Source: Photobacterium lutimaris
GTDB lineage: Bacteria > Pseudomonadota > Gammaproteobacteria > Enterobacterales > Vibrionaceae
Direction: 5' to 3'
Assembly (NCBI RefSeq): GCF_003025555.1
Contig: NZ_PYMH01000001.1
Coordinates: 186,001 to 250,000, forward strand
Length of the DNA: 64,000 nt
Under the pieces are notes generated by a model. That model ran no database searches. It saw only the letters and a list, made by a program, of their open reading frames with translations, and was not told the DNA's origin. Position numbers and translations under genes: made by a program. Positions 1 through 8,323 of the stretch are shown here, piece by piece (the first letter of the stretch is position 1; each line of letters starts with the position of its first letter).

Positions 1-1
1 G

Positions 2-772
2 AAGGTAGAATCTACCCATGATGAAAACACCATCGATCAGCACTTCTACCATGTAGACTCTAATGAAGACCGTCTGACGGCACTTCGCTTGTTGCTGTCA
101 CTGCACAAGCCAGAGTCGAGCGTTGTATTCTGTAATACCAAGCGTGAAGCACAAGAAGTGTCTGATGAGCTGGAGTATTACGGTTTCAGTTCAATGGCGC
201 TGCACGGTGATTTGGAGCAGCGCGAACGTGACCAAACCTTGGTGCGTTTTGCTAACAAGAGTACCTCTGTGCTGGTTGCAACAGATGTTGCTGCGCGTGG
301 ATTGGATATTGAAGCGTTGGATTGTGTGATCAACTATCACCTTGCCCGTGATACCGAAGTCCATGTTCACCGTATTGGCCGTACCGGCCGTGCGGGTAGC
401 AAGGGTGTTGCTTGTTCTTTCATCAGTGACAAAGAGCACTACAAGGTTGCTCTGCTGGAAGATTACCTGGAGAGAGACATCGTTGGCGAGGAATTGCCTT
501 CCGAGTCGTTGCTGAATCAACCGACTTTCCGTCCGGTGATGACGACGCTGCAAATTCTGGGTGGTAAGAAGCAGAAAGTGCGTCCAGGTGACATTCTTGG
601 TGCACTAACGGGTGATAACGGTATCCGTGGTGATCAAGTTGGTAAGATCAATGTCTTCGATATGGTTGCCTATGTTGCTGTGAAAAGTGATGTCGCTCGC
701 GTAGCACTGAAGAAGCTGGAGAACGGTAAAATGAAAGGCCGTTCTTTCCGTGTTCGTATTCTTAATCGTTAA
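2..772 (+). CDS. dbpA: ATP-dependent RNA helicase DbpA (C-terminal part; 5' end outside window)
   Basis: The reading frame is open from the window edge to the stop at 770-772. It covers the second RecA-like domain of a DEAD-box helicase: motif V (VATDVAARGLD) and motif VI (HRIGRTGRAG) are intact. The last ~75 residues match the DbpA-specific RNA-binding domain (LQILGGKKQKVRPGDILGAL), which in the known family anchors the enzyme to hairpin 92 of 23S rRNA during 50S subunit maturation. This domain separates DbpA from the other vibrio DEAD-box paralogues. The N-terminal helicase domain with the Walker and DEAD motifs lies upstream of the window. A hairpin terminator follows directly. Confidence 0.93.
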   Translation, partial: KVESTHDENTIDQHFYHVDSNEDRLTALRLLLSLHKPESSVVFCNTKREAQEVSDELEYYGFSSMALHGDLEQRERDQTLVRFANKSTSVLVATDVAARGLDIEALDCVINYHLARDTEVHVHRIGRTGRAGSKGVACSFISDKEHYKVALLEDYLERDIVGEELPSESLLNQPTFRPVMTTLQILGGKKQKVRPGDILGALTGDNGIRGDQVGKINVFDMVAYVAVKSDVARVALKKLENGKMKGRSFRVRILNR

Positions 773-797
773 ATATCGCTTTTAATTTTGCATAAAG

Positions 798-840
798 AGC
801 CATGGCTAGATCCCACTTTAGGGAATGTCATGGCTTTTTT
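798..840 (+). terminator. Rho-independent terminator of dbpA
   Basis: An AGCCATG / CATGGCT stem with an inner TCCC / GGGA pairing is followed by a run of six T. It lies 26 bases after the dbpA stop. Confidence 0.8.
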
Positions 841-921
841 GTTTCCATCTTGGCCTCATATCTCAGATTTAATCAGAAATTATCGGTACAAAAACAAATA
901 GATAACTACGGAGAGTGCTAT

Positions 922-1173
922 ATGTTTAAGAAAAATGCCCTGATTACTGCTGAAAGTGGCCTTCATACTCGACCTGCTGCCCAGTTTGTGAAAGCGGCCA
1001 AAAAATATGCCGAAGAAATTGAAATTGTGTCTAATGGCAAAACAGCAACAGCCAAAAACTTATTCAAGCTACAGACTTTGGCTCTTGTCCAAGGGACGCA
1101 AGTAACGGTGCAATCGACCAACCAACAAGCAGTTAATGAGCTGACGACCTTTATCGAAAACGTCACGGGGTAG
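922..1173 (+). CDS. Orphan HPr-family phosphocarrier protein
   Basis: An 83-residue HPr-like protein. The start ATG at 922 has an ACGGAGAG ribosome site; a longer frame from 802 runs through the terminator and is not credible. The phospho-accepting site GLHTRPAA puts His at residue 15 and Arg at 17, as in E. coli HPr, and [10 protein letters not shown] matches the regulatory-site helix. It should accept phosphate from enzyme I and pass it to a IIA domain. Residue 46, Ser in the E. coli and V. cholerae proteins as I recall them, is Asn here. No ptsI or crr is adjacent, so this is a stand-alone and probably second HPr. The next gene is a MelB-type symporter, a family controlled by unphosphorylated IIA-Glc in enterics, but the two are convergent and no link is shown. 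Confidence 0.85.
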   Translation: MFKKNALITAESGLHTRPAAQFVKAAKKYAEEIEIVSNGKTATAKNLFKLQTLALVQGTQVTVQSTNQQAVNELTTFIENVTG

Positions 1174-1200
1174 TTTTGCTTGATTCATGTCTTGCACTGA

Positions 1201-1226
1201 AAAGCCCGCTCAATTGAGCGGGCTTT
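1201..1226. terminator. Bidirectional terminator between HPr-like gene and melB
   Basis: A perfect 13-bp inverted repeat (AAAGCCCGCTCAA and its complement) with A and T tracts on either side lies between two convergent genes and can terminate both transcripts. Confidence 0.88.
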
Positions 1227-1255
1227 TTGTTTATATTGAGTGCGTATCTTGCTCC

Positions 1256-2683
1256 CTAGCGGCTTTCCTGTGCCAGTTGTGGCTCGGGAGTGAGCGGTGT
1301 ATTGCCCGTTTCGGGCTCTTCATCGCCGTATTTCTGCATCAGTTTATGCTGTACTTCATTGAGCAGCGTACCGTTGAGCTTGTAGTAACGGAAGTAGATG
1401 TACAGAGCAATGGCAAAGAAGAAGCTCGGCAATCCTATCATGATGCATTGCATACCAAAGATAGTGTCGGCATTTTGCTCGACGTTCGGTACATAATCGA
1501 CAATAGTTAGCGCAATACCGATGAAGAAGGCTGCAAAGGCTGAACCGGCTTTAACCACCAGAGTCTGTACCGAGTAGGCGATACTTTCACAGCGCACACC
1601 CAGCTTATATTCGCCATAGTCTACGGTGTCTGCCACCATGATGACATTGAGTACCCAGAACAGCGCGGTACCGATTTGTAGCAAGATACCGGCGGTAGAA
1701 ATTAGGATGATACTCTGTGGATCATACATACCAACGTAAATCAGTACCAAACTACCAAGGATAGGGAAGCCTGATGCGCCAGCCCAAAGTACTCGGCGGG
1801 AGAAGATACCTGCCAGTTTCGGGAACAGGACCAAGGTGATCAGGTTAGCAATACCGGCATAAGCCATATAGTACGGGAACAGCGCTTCATTGCCGACGAC
1901 GTAGGTGAAGTAGTAGACCGCAAAGGCTGTAATGATATTGGTAGCCAGGTTGTATGCCAGTGCCATACACAGCACGCTGCTGAGCTGGCTGTTTTTGTGG
2001 ATGAGGCCAACCATTTCTTTTAGAGATATTTTTTCTTGTACCGGGCTGCCTTCAAGATGCGCGGTTGAGTAGCGCTCTTTGACATTGCGTAAAGTGATGT
2101 AGGTTGAGACGGCAAAGCAAGCAATGAGGAGTATTGTAAAGACTTGGAAACCATAGCCTTTGTCGTCGCCCCCGACGTAGTTGATGAACGGCATCGCAAT
2201 GGCTGCGGTAACAATCCATGCCAGGCTGGCAAAGAAACGTGGGTAGGGAACCAGTTCTTCACGTTCGCGTTTATCGAGGGTCAGGGTTGGTACCAGCGAC
2301 CAGAATGGAATATCCATTAAGGTGTAAGTCATGCCCCATAAAATGTAAGTGACTGCCGCGTAGGCAATAAGCCATGGACCTTCAAAATAGTGGGCGTTGA
2401 AAAGCATGTAGAGCACAACAGAATTGGCAATGGTACCGATCAAAATCCAGGGTTTGAACTTACCCCAGCGGCTGCGAGTATTATTGACAAGCCAACCCAT
2501 GATTGGGTCATTTACCGCATCCCAGATACGAGCCACAAGGAAAATGGTACCGACAATACCCGCGGAAATGCCGGCGACATCGGTGTAGTAAAACATCAGG
2601 TACATATAAACGATGGTGATGGCAAAGTCCTTGCCGAATGCACCAAAGCCGTAGCTTAACTTGGTGTTCAATGAGACGCTCAT
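1256..2683 (-). CDS. melB: Melibiose:cation symporter MelB (GPH family)
   Basis: A 475-residue inner-membrane symporter of the glycoside-pentoside-hexuronide family, alignable along its length with E. coli MelB. The cation-site acidic residues are kept: Asp55 and Asp59 in RIWDAVNDP and Asp124 in TLMDIPFW. The cytoplasmic loop [10 protein letters not shown] and the late segment [18 protein letters not shown] are also present. It should import melibiose or related alpha-galactosides with Na+, Li+ or H+. AAGGAGC stands just before the ATG. It lies 223 bp downstream of melA on the same strand, so the pair is probably one operon with melA first. No AraC-type melR is adjacent in this window. Confidence 0.95.
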   Translation of the reverse strand: MSVSLNTKLSYGFGAFGKDFAITIVYMYLMFYYTDVAGISAGIVGTIFLVARIWDAVNDPIMGWLVNNTRSRWGKFKPWILIGTIANSVVLYMLFNAHYFEGPWLIAYAAVTYILWGMTYTLMDIPFWSLVPTLTLDKREREELVPYPRFFASLAWIVTAAIAMPFINYVGGDDKGYGFQVFTILLIACFAVSTYITLRNVKERYSTAHLEGSPVQEKISLKEMVGLIHKNSQLSSVLCMALAYNLATNIITAFAVYYFTYVVGNEALFPYYMAYAGIANLITLVLFPKLAGIFSRRVLWAGASGFPILGSLVLIYVGMYDPQSIILISTAGILLQIGTALFWVLNVIMVADTVDYGEYKLGVRCESIAYSVQTLVVKAGSAFAAFFIGIALTIVDYVPNVEQNADTIFGMQCIMIGLPSFFFAIALYIYFRYYKLNGTLLNEVQHKLMQKYGDEEPETGNTPLTPEPQLAQESR

Positions 2684-2834
2684 AAAAGCTCCTTGTTCCT
2701 TTTCCTTGTTTTATACCGATCTAAGAGATATTGGTATTACAGCTTTTTTAGGAAAGGTAATTATTGTTGTTTCACGTAGAGTAAAACCCAAGTGTTTTAA
2801 TCGCACTGGGAGAATATTTGCTTCTTGTTTATCA

Positions 2835-2881
2835 CCATCACGCCTTGGTTTATTTTGATATCGCAACCTTGGACGTGATGG
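2835..2881. repeat. Inverted repeat in the melA-melB spacer
   Basis: CCATCACG and CGTGATGG arms are separated by ~31 bases in the 223-bp spacer between melA and melB. No T-run follows. It could be an mRNA-stabilising or intercistronic element affecting relative melA/melB expression. The 2684-2906 spacer holds no convincing gene. Confidence 0.4.
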
Positions 2882-2906
2882 CGTTATTGTTTTCAACGCT
2901 GGTGGC

Positions 2907-4253
2907 TTAAATCCACTCTGGCAACCAGTCTTGCTGCGCTTCAATCAGTTCATCAACCAAGGCATAGATTTCCTCGATACCAAGCACTGCTGCAGTGTGA
3001 GGGTCTAGCATGGCGGCGTGATAAATACGTTCACGGTTTTCGGTCAAAATCGCTTCGGTTAGTAGTGTTTGTACATTGATGTTGGTCTGCATCAGGGCGG
3101 CAAGGTGGCTTGGCAGTTTCCCGGCAGCCGTTGGCTGGATACCATTGGCATCAACCAAGCAAGCCACTTCGACACAACAACCTTGTGGTAGGTTGTCGAT
3201 CAGCCCTTCATTCTTCACGTTGCCGTAAATCACACTTGGGGTATTGGTCCAGATGGCATTCATGATGGTACTGGCGTATTCGTGCGACTCTTTCTGCTCA
3301 ATACGCTCGGCTTGTTTGAACTCCTCGAGATCTTTTTTCCAGTTGGCGATTTGCTCTACACAACGTTTCGGATACTCGTCCAAAGGCACCTTGTAGCGTT
3401 CAATCAAGTCAGGGCGGTTAGGCTTGATGAAGTAAGGCGTGTACTCGGCAAAATGCTCGGAAGATTCTGTGACAAAGTAGCCCAGTTTCTTGAACATCTC
3501 GTAGCGCACAATGTTTTCACAGCGTGGGTTACCGTGAATATTCGGCTTCGGTGCTTGTCCCATTTCGTAAGCTTTGAGCAGGTCTGGGTAGATGCTGACG
3601 TATTCGCCGCTCTCGGTTTTCTTCTCCAGCGTCAGGTAGTAAGCCATGTGGTTGATACCGGCACAGGTATAACGCAGGTCGCTGTAATCCATTTCCAAGT
3701 CACGTGCTAATTCTTCCGCGGTACCTTGTACCGAGTGACATAGGCCAACTTGTTTGATTTGCGGGTATTTCTCATACATCGCCCAGGTGTTCATCGCCAT
3801 CGGGTTGACGTAGTTGAGCATGGTCGCTTCAGGGCAGACATTCGTCATGTCTTCACAGATCTGCCACAGGTGAGGAATAGTACGCAGTGAGCGCATGATG
3901 CCACCCGGGCCCAAGGTATCGGCAATGGTCTGCTCTAGACCGTGCTTTTTACACACCTCAAAATCAATCACGGTGCAAGGCTCGTATCCCCCAATCTGGA
4001 AGGCAACCACGACAAAATCAGCCCCTTTCAACGCTTCTTTCTGGTCGGTGTAGCAATGAATGTCACCGGTCGCACCAGCAGACTCCATCAATTTACTGAC
4101 AACAATTTGCGACTCTTCAAGACGGACTGGGTCGATATCCATCAGGGCGATTTCAGCCCCTTTGAAGGCGGGTTTATGGAATACGTCACCAAGGATGTTC
4201 TTGACGAAAATGGTAGAACCGGCCCCGATGAAGGTAATTTTAGGGTGATGCAT
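2907..4253 (-). CDS. melA: Alpha-galactosidase MelA (GH4)
   Basis: A 448-residue cytoplasmic enzyme, close to the ~450 residues of E. coli MelA. GH4 enzymes hydrolyse glycosides through an NAD+- and Mn2+-dependent redox-elimination mechanism. The Rossmann NAD motif is at residues 7-20 (TFIGAGSTIFVKN). The metal-binding region is seen as NPMAMN (150-155), Cys172-His173 in GLCHSVQGT, and NHMAYY (201-206). The product releases galactose from melibiose brought in by MelB. AAGGAACA precedes the ATG at a normal distance. The ~140 bp upstream up to the next terminator should hold the promoter, but I could not identify a MelR or CRP site with confidence. Confidence 0.95.
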   Translation of the reverse strand: MHHPKITFIGAGSTIFVKNILGDVFHKPAFKGAEIALMDIDPVRLEESQIVVSKLMESAGATGDIHCYTDQKEALKGADFVVVAFQIGGYEPCTVIDFEVCKKHGLEQTIADTLGPGGIMRSLRTIPHLWQICEDMTNVCPEATMLNYVNPMAMNTWAMYEKYPQIKQVGLCHSVQGTAEELARDLEMDYSDLRYTCAGINHMAYYLTLEKKTESGEYVSIYPDLLKAYEMGQAPKPNIHGNPRCENIVRYEMFKKLGYFVTESSEHFAEYTPYFIKPNRPDLIERYKVPLDEYPKRCVEQIANWKKDLEEFKQAERIEQKESHEYASTIMNAIWTNTPSVIYGNVKNEGLIDNLPQGCCVEVACLVDANGIQPTAAGKLPSHLAALMQTNINVQTLLTEAILTENRERIYHAAMLDPHTAAVLGIEEIYALVDELIEAQQDWLPEWI

Positions 4254-4395
4254 GGCTGTTCCTTTGTATGCTTGGTTTTGATGGATACATCTTCATCGAA
4301 TTCCATGCTGGTATCTTCCCTATAGTGGGTAAATATATCCCGTTTCCTAAGATTTTCTCCTTGGCATCACAGATCTGCTTTTGGTGCTAAGGTTG

Positions 4396-4431
4396 AAAAA
4401 ATAGAAGCAAGGTAATGCCTTGCCTCTATTT
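4396..4431 (-). terminator. Terminator of the flavin reductase/cyclase unit
   Basis: Read on the minus strand, an AATAGAGGCAAGG / CCTTGCTTCTATT hairpin is followed by a T-run. It lies just after the stop of the gene ending at 4443. Confidence 0.8.
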
Positions 4432-4442
4432 GACTAATGAGC

Positions 4443-5246
4443 TTATACGTGATTTTTCTCTCGTACACTTTGTGGCGGTAGTGCATCGGAATGAACACGA
4501 TTTGCCAGCTCAGGGTTGATCGCTACTATTTGCTGGTATGCCGTTTGAACCATTTGGTAGCGGCCACAGAGGTAAATATCTTGTTCTTCCTTCAACGAGG
4601 TGTTGGCAAAAAAGATATCAAGTAGCTTGCCTTGATGCAGCTTGGTAGCATCGCCCGCTTTCGCTTTGCTCTTGCTAGAGAGCGATTCAACAACCGGTAC
4701 ATACTCAAACTGCGGGTGTTGTTTGCTTAACGCCATCATTGCCTCATGCTCATACAAGTCGGCAAGGCTTTTGGCTCCCCAGTACAAGGTGATACTTGAT
4801 GTATCTGGCTGTGACAGCGCCTCTAATACCACGCTTTTGGCATAGCTAAAGCCTGAACCACCTGCGATGACAGTTATTGGGTTATTTGTTTCTCGAAAGT
4901 AAGCGTCTCCTGCCGCAGGGCCTAGAAACAATGATTGTTGATGAAGCCAATGCGACCGAAATTGCGCAATATCTAACGCCAAGTCAGAGTTTGGCAAAAC
5001 CCCGCCAATTTGTATCTCGATAGCCGCGTGATCATTTCCTTTTTGACCCTCTACCAATGTCGGTTTACTTGCGATAGAAAAAGGCATGCTCTTTTGGCTA
5101 GCGGGAAGAGGCAGAGCGAGATACTGCCCCGCTCGGTAAGGATAAGGCCGCTCGGGTTGCAGTTTTAGGCTCAATGTATGGGCATTGAGCCATTCCATAC
5201 TGACAAACTTAAAGGGAGTCGTTGATTGAGTAATTGTTCGTTCCAT
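4443..5246 (-). CDS. Fre/LuxG-like NAD(P)H-flavin reductase
   Basis: A 267-residue member of the ferredoxin-NADP+ reductase superfamily. The flavin-binding RxxS-type motif is MPFSIAS (residues 54-60; Pro55 follows Met where Arg is usual), the nucleotide loop is GGSGFSYAKSV (129-139), and YLCGRYQMVQ near residue 225 matches the C-terminal NAD(P)H-contact segment of Fre. These place it with Fre and LuxG, which reduce free FMN/FAD with NAD(P)H. The chain is ~30 residues longer than usual Fre (~233), partly from a Lys/Ser-rich insert near residue 190. It starts 2 bases after the stop of the upstream cyclase gene and has no ribosome site of its own, so translation is probably coupled. The physiological substrate is unknown. 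Confidence 0.8.
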   Translation of the reverse strand: MERTITQSTTPFKFVSMEWLNAHTLSLKLQPERPYPYRAGQYLALPLPASQKSMPFSIASKPTLVEGQKGNDHAAIEIQIGGVLPNSDLALDIAQFRSHWLHQQSLFLGPAAGDAYFRETNNPITVIAGGSGFSYAKSVVLEALSQPDTSSITLYWGAKSLADLYEHEAMMALSKQHPQFEYVPVVESLSSKSKAKAGDATKLHQGKLLDIFFANTSLKEEQDIYLCGRYQMVQTAYQQIVAINPELANRVHSDALPPQSVREKNHV

Positions 5247-5248
5247 GC

Positions 5249-5836
5249 TTACAGACCGAATGAATTGAAAGTTGCGGTGACTTCACAGCGTTTTCCTGTC
5301 GAGGCACTGTTGGCATCGAACATAATATCGAGTTCGATTAGGTTATCTGCCATTTCGCTACTTAATATGACATTTTCAATCACAAAACAGTTGTTTTCTT
5401 CACAGCGTTTATCGAAGTTGATGTGCTCGTCACCGTGTGCGCCGATGCCGTAGCTATCGATAACAATGAAGGCGGGCTGCTTGGCCAGCATGGCATCAAG
5501 GACTTCGCTACAAAGCGCGGTATCCGCTTTGCCGTACGCCGGCGTGCCGTAACCGTTGTTTTCAAGGTTTCCGGTAAACAGCACCAAGGATTTACCGGCA
5601 ATATCGAGCGGTTCGATGTCGTTTAGGCAAGGCATTGAACCGGTGCAGTCTAGCAAGACGGTATCAGTGGTGTAGTGGTTTTTGGCGGGTACCTTGGTAT
5701 AGCAGTCGATATGGGTGCCAATATGGCCGAACGCATTCACCGAGTCCGATTGTTTCTTTGCCCACTGGTAAGCAGGGTGTTGTTCATTGATGGCTAGGCT
5801 GATGCACTGGCGTGTAAGGTTTGTTTGATAAGACAT
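5249..5836 (-). CDS. Cyclase-family (kynurenine formamidase-like) metal hydrolase
   Basis: A 195-residue protein with the cyclase-family signature HxGTHxD at residues 38-44 (HIGTHID), which binds divalent metal in kynurenine formamidase and related amidohydrolases. A second conserved stretch, VIDSYGIGAHGDEH, supplies further active-site residues. AGGAGC precedes the ATG. It is first in a two-gene unit with the flavin reductase. No kynurenine-pathway gene is present, so arylformamidase activity should not be assumed; family members also act on isatin and other cyclic amides. The pairing with a flavin reductase suggests a small catabolic or detoxifying pathway, but this is inference. Confidence 0.75.
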   Translation of the reverse strand: MSYQTNLTRQCISLAINEQHPAYQWAKKQSDSVNAFGHIGTHIDCYTKVPAKNHYTTDTVLLDCTGSMPCLNDIEPLDIAGKSLVLFTGNLENNGYGTPAYGKADTALCSEVLDAMLAKQPAFIVIDSYGIGAHGDEHINFDKRCEENNCFVIENVILSSEMADNLIELDIMFDANSASTGKRCEVTATFNSFGL

Positions 5837-6132
5837 ACAAAGGCTCCTGTTGGTTGTTGTTGATGTCGGGAGCCATTTTAGGGAAGTTATTATCTGTCTG
5901 TTACAAACATTAAGACGCTAAATATCAAAATAAGGACAGTGTGATTATTGCCTTATGTTCATGGTGCCTTGTTGCCCGACGGACCTTAGGATTGAACATC
6001 TCAGGGCGAATGATGCTAAGTTTGAAGGGCTAATCTTGGCGGGGGTAATCGTAGAGCTGCCTCGTTGGTGCTCAACCAATGAGGCAGCTTTGCTGCTATA
6101 GGTATATCTTGCGTAAAGAAATAGCTAAACGT
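5837..6132. other. Intergenic region with one strong hairpin
   Basis: No gene is supported. The hairpin at 6055-6089 has AGCTGCCTC / GAGGCAGCT arms and an inner TTGG / CCAA pairing. It lies 45-80 bases beyond the stop of the PEP-CTERM gene and may be its 3' end, but it lacks a clear T-run. The bases next to 5836 should carry the promoter of the cyclase unit. Confidence 0.5.
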
Positions 6133-7035
6133 TTAAGATGCGCAGTGCTCCTGGCATAATTTGGTGGTTGGTGAACGGCGACGAACCGTAGCAAGACCGA
6201 GTAGGCATGCTGAAAACAGGGCTAGGGTTTCAGGTTCGCTGACAACAACCGCCGGTCCTTCGAAGTCAATCCACACGTTACCGTCTATAGCACTGAATAC
6301 ACCGTTATCCAAACTGAAAATATCTGCAAAAGTGATTGACTCGAACTGGAGGGTGAAATTGCTGGTGTTGGCATAGTTTAGGAGTACTGCGCCAGAGGGG
6401 TCATCTTCATTAAAGTTGGTACCTGGGCCTTCAAAGAGGATCTCGGAGCCGAGGTCGGTTGCTGTCAGGCTTGCCGGGGTATTTCCGGTCGTATATGAGA
6501 ACAGGCCATCGCTCTTAAATACCCGCAAGTCTTCGCTCTGCTGATTTCCTATGTTATCCAGCTCTCCATCCACATCATATACAATGATCTCAAACTCATC
6601 GGCAACAAATGGGTCGGTATACGTGTTTGACTTGGCACCTGTACCATCGAATAATTCAAATAAGTAGACGAGGCCGCCTTCAGCCTGAACATTGGCTGGT
6701 AAATTTGCATCACGTCTATACAAGAAACCGATATCACCGTTGGGTTCGGTAACCGTCGACGACTTATAGTTTGGAGCTTGATAATCAAATACATAGTCAC
6801 CGAATGCCGTTGCAGTGACCCTTGCATCTAAAACGTCTCCCCCTGCGCTGACCCCTACATTGGTAAAGTTCATGACGGTGCTTGTGGTTGCTGGATCAGC
6901 TGGACTGAAGTGAATGACAGTATCTAGGGTGACCGAAAAGGGCGTATCAAAGGTGAGGTCGATAGGTGCAGCCTGGACCCCTCCGGTAGAGAGGGCTGCG
7001 AGAGACAGTAGCGCTACCTTAAGTGATGTTTTCAT
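6133..7035 (-). CDS. PEP-CTERM sorting-domain protein
   Basis: A 300-residue secreted protein. Residues 1-22 form a signal peptide ending VQA before APIDLTFD. The C-terminus has the tripartite sorting signal of exosortase substrates: S-E-P-E at 266-269 (the usual first Pro is Ser), a hydrophobic helix (LALFSACLLGLATV) and a basic RRR cluster. Exosortase A is expected to cut near the motif and pass the protein to the surface or the EPS matrix. Thirteen residues with two Cys follow the basic cluster, whereas most family members end there. The body is acidic, rich in Thr/Asn/Asp and predicted beta-rich; no enzyme domain is recognised. AGGAGC lies five bases before the ATG. A sigma-54-type promoter and two palindromic boxes lie upstream. 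It is ~24 kb from xrtA. Confidence 0.88.
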   Translation of the reverse strand: MKTSLKVALLSLAALSTGGVQAAPIDLTFDTPFSVTLDTVIHFSPADPATTSTVMNFTNVGVSAGGDVLDARVTATAFGDYVFDYQAPNYKSSTVTEPNGDIGFLYRRDANLPANVQAEGGLVYLFELFDGTGAKSNTYTDPFVADEFEIIVYDVDGELDNIGNQQSEDLRVFKSDGLFSYTTGNTPASLTATDLGSEILFEGPGTNFNEDDPSGAVLLNYANTSNFTLQFESITFADIFSLDNGVFSAIDGNVWIDFEGPAVVVSEPETLALFSACLLGLATVRRRSPTTKLCQEHCAS

Positions 7036-7100
7036 GTTTAGCTCCTGTTGTATAAATTATCAACTTGCTTTGTTTTGTATTTTGTTGTGCATTGTTTATT

Positions 7101-7117
7101 AGCAATATCAAGGCCAG
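7101..7117 (-). promoter_or_regulatory. Sigma-54 (-24/-12) promoter of the PEP-CTERM gene
   Basis: On the minus strand the sequence is CTGGCCTTGATATTGCT, against the consensus YTGGCACGrNNNTTGCW. The invariant GG and GC are exactly 10 bases apart and TTGC is intact. The predicted transcript start is near 7090, giving a leader of ~55 bases to the ATG at 7035. Sigma-54 promoters before PEP-CTERM genes are known from other exosortase A bacteria. Confidence 0.75.
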
Positions 7118-7190
7118 TTTTTTTCATTTAATTTCAATGGTTTATCTTCGCTTGCTTTCTGGCTATGTAAAAAATATTGACAGACTGAAT

Positions 7191-7260
7191 TTGCAAAATG
7201 CAATGGGGGAAAGGTGTAATTTCAAAATGAGTTGCAATCTGCAATTTGATGGCCTGCAAC
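7191..7260 (-). promoter_or_regulatory. Candidate activator-binding boxes upstream of the sigma-54 promoter
   Basis: Two copies of the palindrome TTGCA-N3-TGCAA lie at 7191-7203 and 7232-7244. Their centres are 41 bases apart, close to four helical turns, so they lie on the same DNA face. A further TGCAAC at 7255-7260 makes an outer palindrome with GTTGCA at 7231. They lie ~105 and ~150 bases upstream of the predicted transcript start, the usual place for enhancer sites. PrsR is the obvious candidate binder, but this is inference. Confidence 0.6.
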
Positions 7261-7317
7261 TAATCCGAACCTGAACGAATCTCGATATGAATTCAAAATT
7301 AAGCAATGTAGTAAAAG

Positions 7318-8190
7318 CTACTTTTTGCATAATTTGCTGCGTTGATGATCGATAATTACCTTCGAAATGACATCAAACAAAAGGTTGCTACTGAACCAGC
7401 GAATTTTACTTAGAGGGGCAGTGGTCTCTTTAATGGCAAGGTCAGGCATAGCTTGGATGCCAGATCGCTTAAGGTTAGTGACAATAGAATGTTGTTGAAA
7501 ATAACGCAGAGAATAGCGCAGTCTGCGACGTAAGTAGAGTTTACAATCTTGCCAGCTAAGAGGGTTCAGTGAGTCGTAGATAAAGATTGCATTCGTACAA
7601 ACACCGATCCGTTGAATAGGTAAATCAGTTCCGCTACAAATATCGGTAGCAGAAAGGTAACCAAGCATACTATCGTCACCGATAAGGCCTACAGGTAATT
7701 TAACATCTTGATCAATAATTTTATCTATAAATCGGGGGGATAGAAGATATAAAGCCCCGGTAAATTGGTGCTCTCTAAGCAAATTGTAACGCCATTGCTG
7801 GCTGCTTCTCCCTTTATCGCAGGGGAAACTAGAAATCGCATTGTAGTGAGGATTACGAAAATGAAAATCAAGAAGGTTATTTATAGCGTTTTCTTCAAAA
7901 CATAGATCGCCATCAGCAAAAATAGCCAGCGATGATTTTGAATAATATTGAAAAATGAAAGTATTCCATGCGTTGGACTTATCACCTAACTCAATGTTAA
8001 TAGGATGAATATTAGGGTGATCTTTTGCTATCTGAGAGACAATGGAGAATGTATTATCTCGGCATCCATTAATCATAACATAAATGTCAGGAGTATATTC
8101 TGAACAGCTATTGATTAGATTAATAATGTTACTTTTAATAGTTTTTTCAAGATTGTAGGCAAAAACACAAATTTGAATGTTGTTTATCAT
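7318..8190 (-). CDS. GT2-type glycosyltransferase
   Basis: A 290-residue GT-A-fold protein starting ICVFAYNLEKTI, typical of family 2 transferases. The nucleotide/metal site is FADGDLCF (Asp93-Gly-Asp95) and an acidic GDDSMLGYL segment follows near residue 188. The role is presumably sugar transfer to the lipid-linked EPS repeat on the cytoplasmic face. The ATG at 8190 is preferred because GGA lies close upstream; an alternative ATG at 8202 adds four residues and has no ribosome site. The gene is AT-rich and stands with the VanZ-like and prsT genes on the same strand, between the PEP-CTERM gene and the accessory EPS operon. Confidence 0.75.
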   Translation of the reverse strand: MINNIQICVFAYNLEKTIKSNIINLINSCSEYTPDIYVMINGCRDNTFSIVSQIAKDHPNIHPINIELGDKSNAWNTFIFQYYSKSSLAIFADGDLCFEENAINNLLDFHFRNPHYNAISSFPCDKGRSSQQWRYNLLREHQFTGALYLLSPRFIDKIIDQDVKLPVGLIGDDSMLGYLSATDICSGTDLPIQRIGVCTNAIFIYDSLNPLSWQDCKLYLRRRLRYSLRYFQQHSIVTNLKRSGIQAMPDLAIKETTAPLSKIRWFSSNLLFDVISKVIIDHQRSKLCKK

Positions 8191-8323
8191 GGCTAAGTCC
8201 ATTTATATTACATGAAATTATCACTTAATGTAATATAAAAATAGCTCATGATATGAATTTAACCACTAAAGTTGAATGAAAGTTAATGTGATAAAATTCT
8301 ACATATAAAAATGAAACGACACT

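Noticed and set aside
802..921. Longer N-terminus for the HPr-like gene
   Set aside because: It would overlap the dbpA terminator and give a non-HPr extension; the ATG at 922 has a good ribosome site and gives the family length.
4254..4395. CRP or MelR site upstream of melA
   Set aside because: Only half-sites (such as TCACAGATC) are seen; nothing reaches a convincing match.
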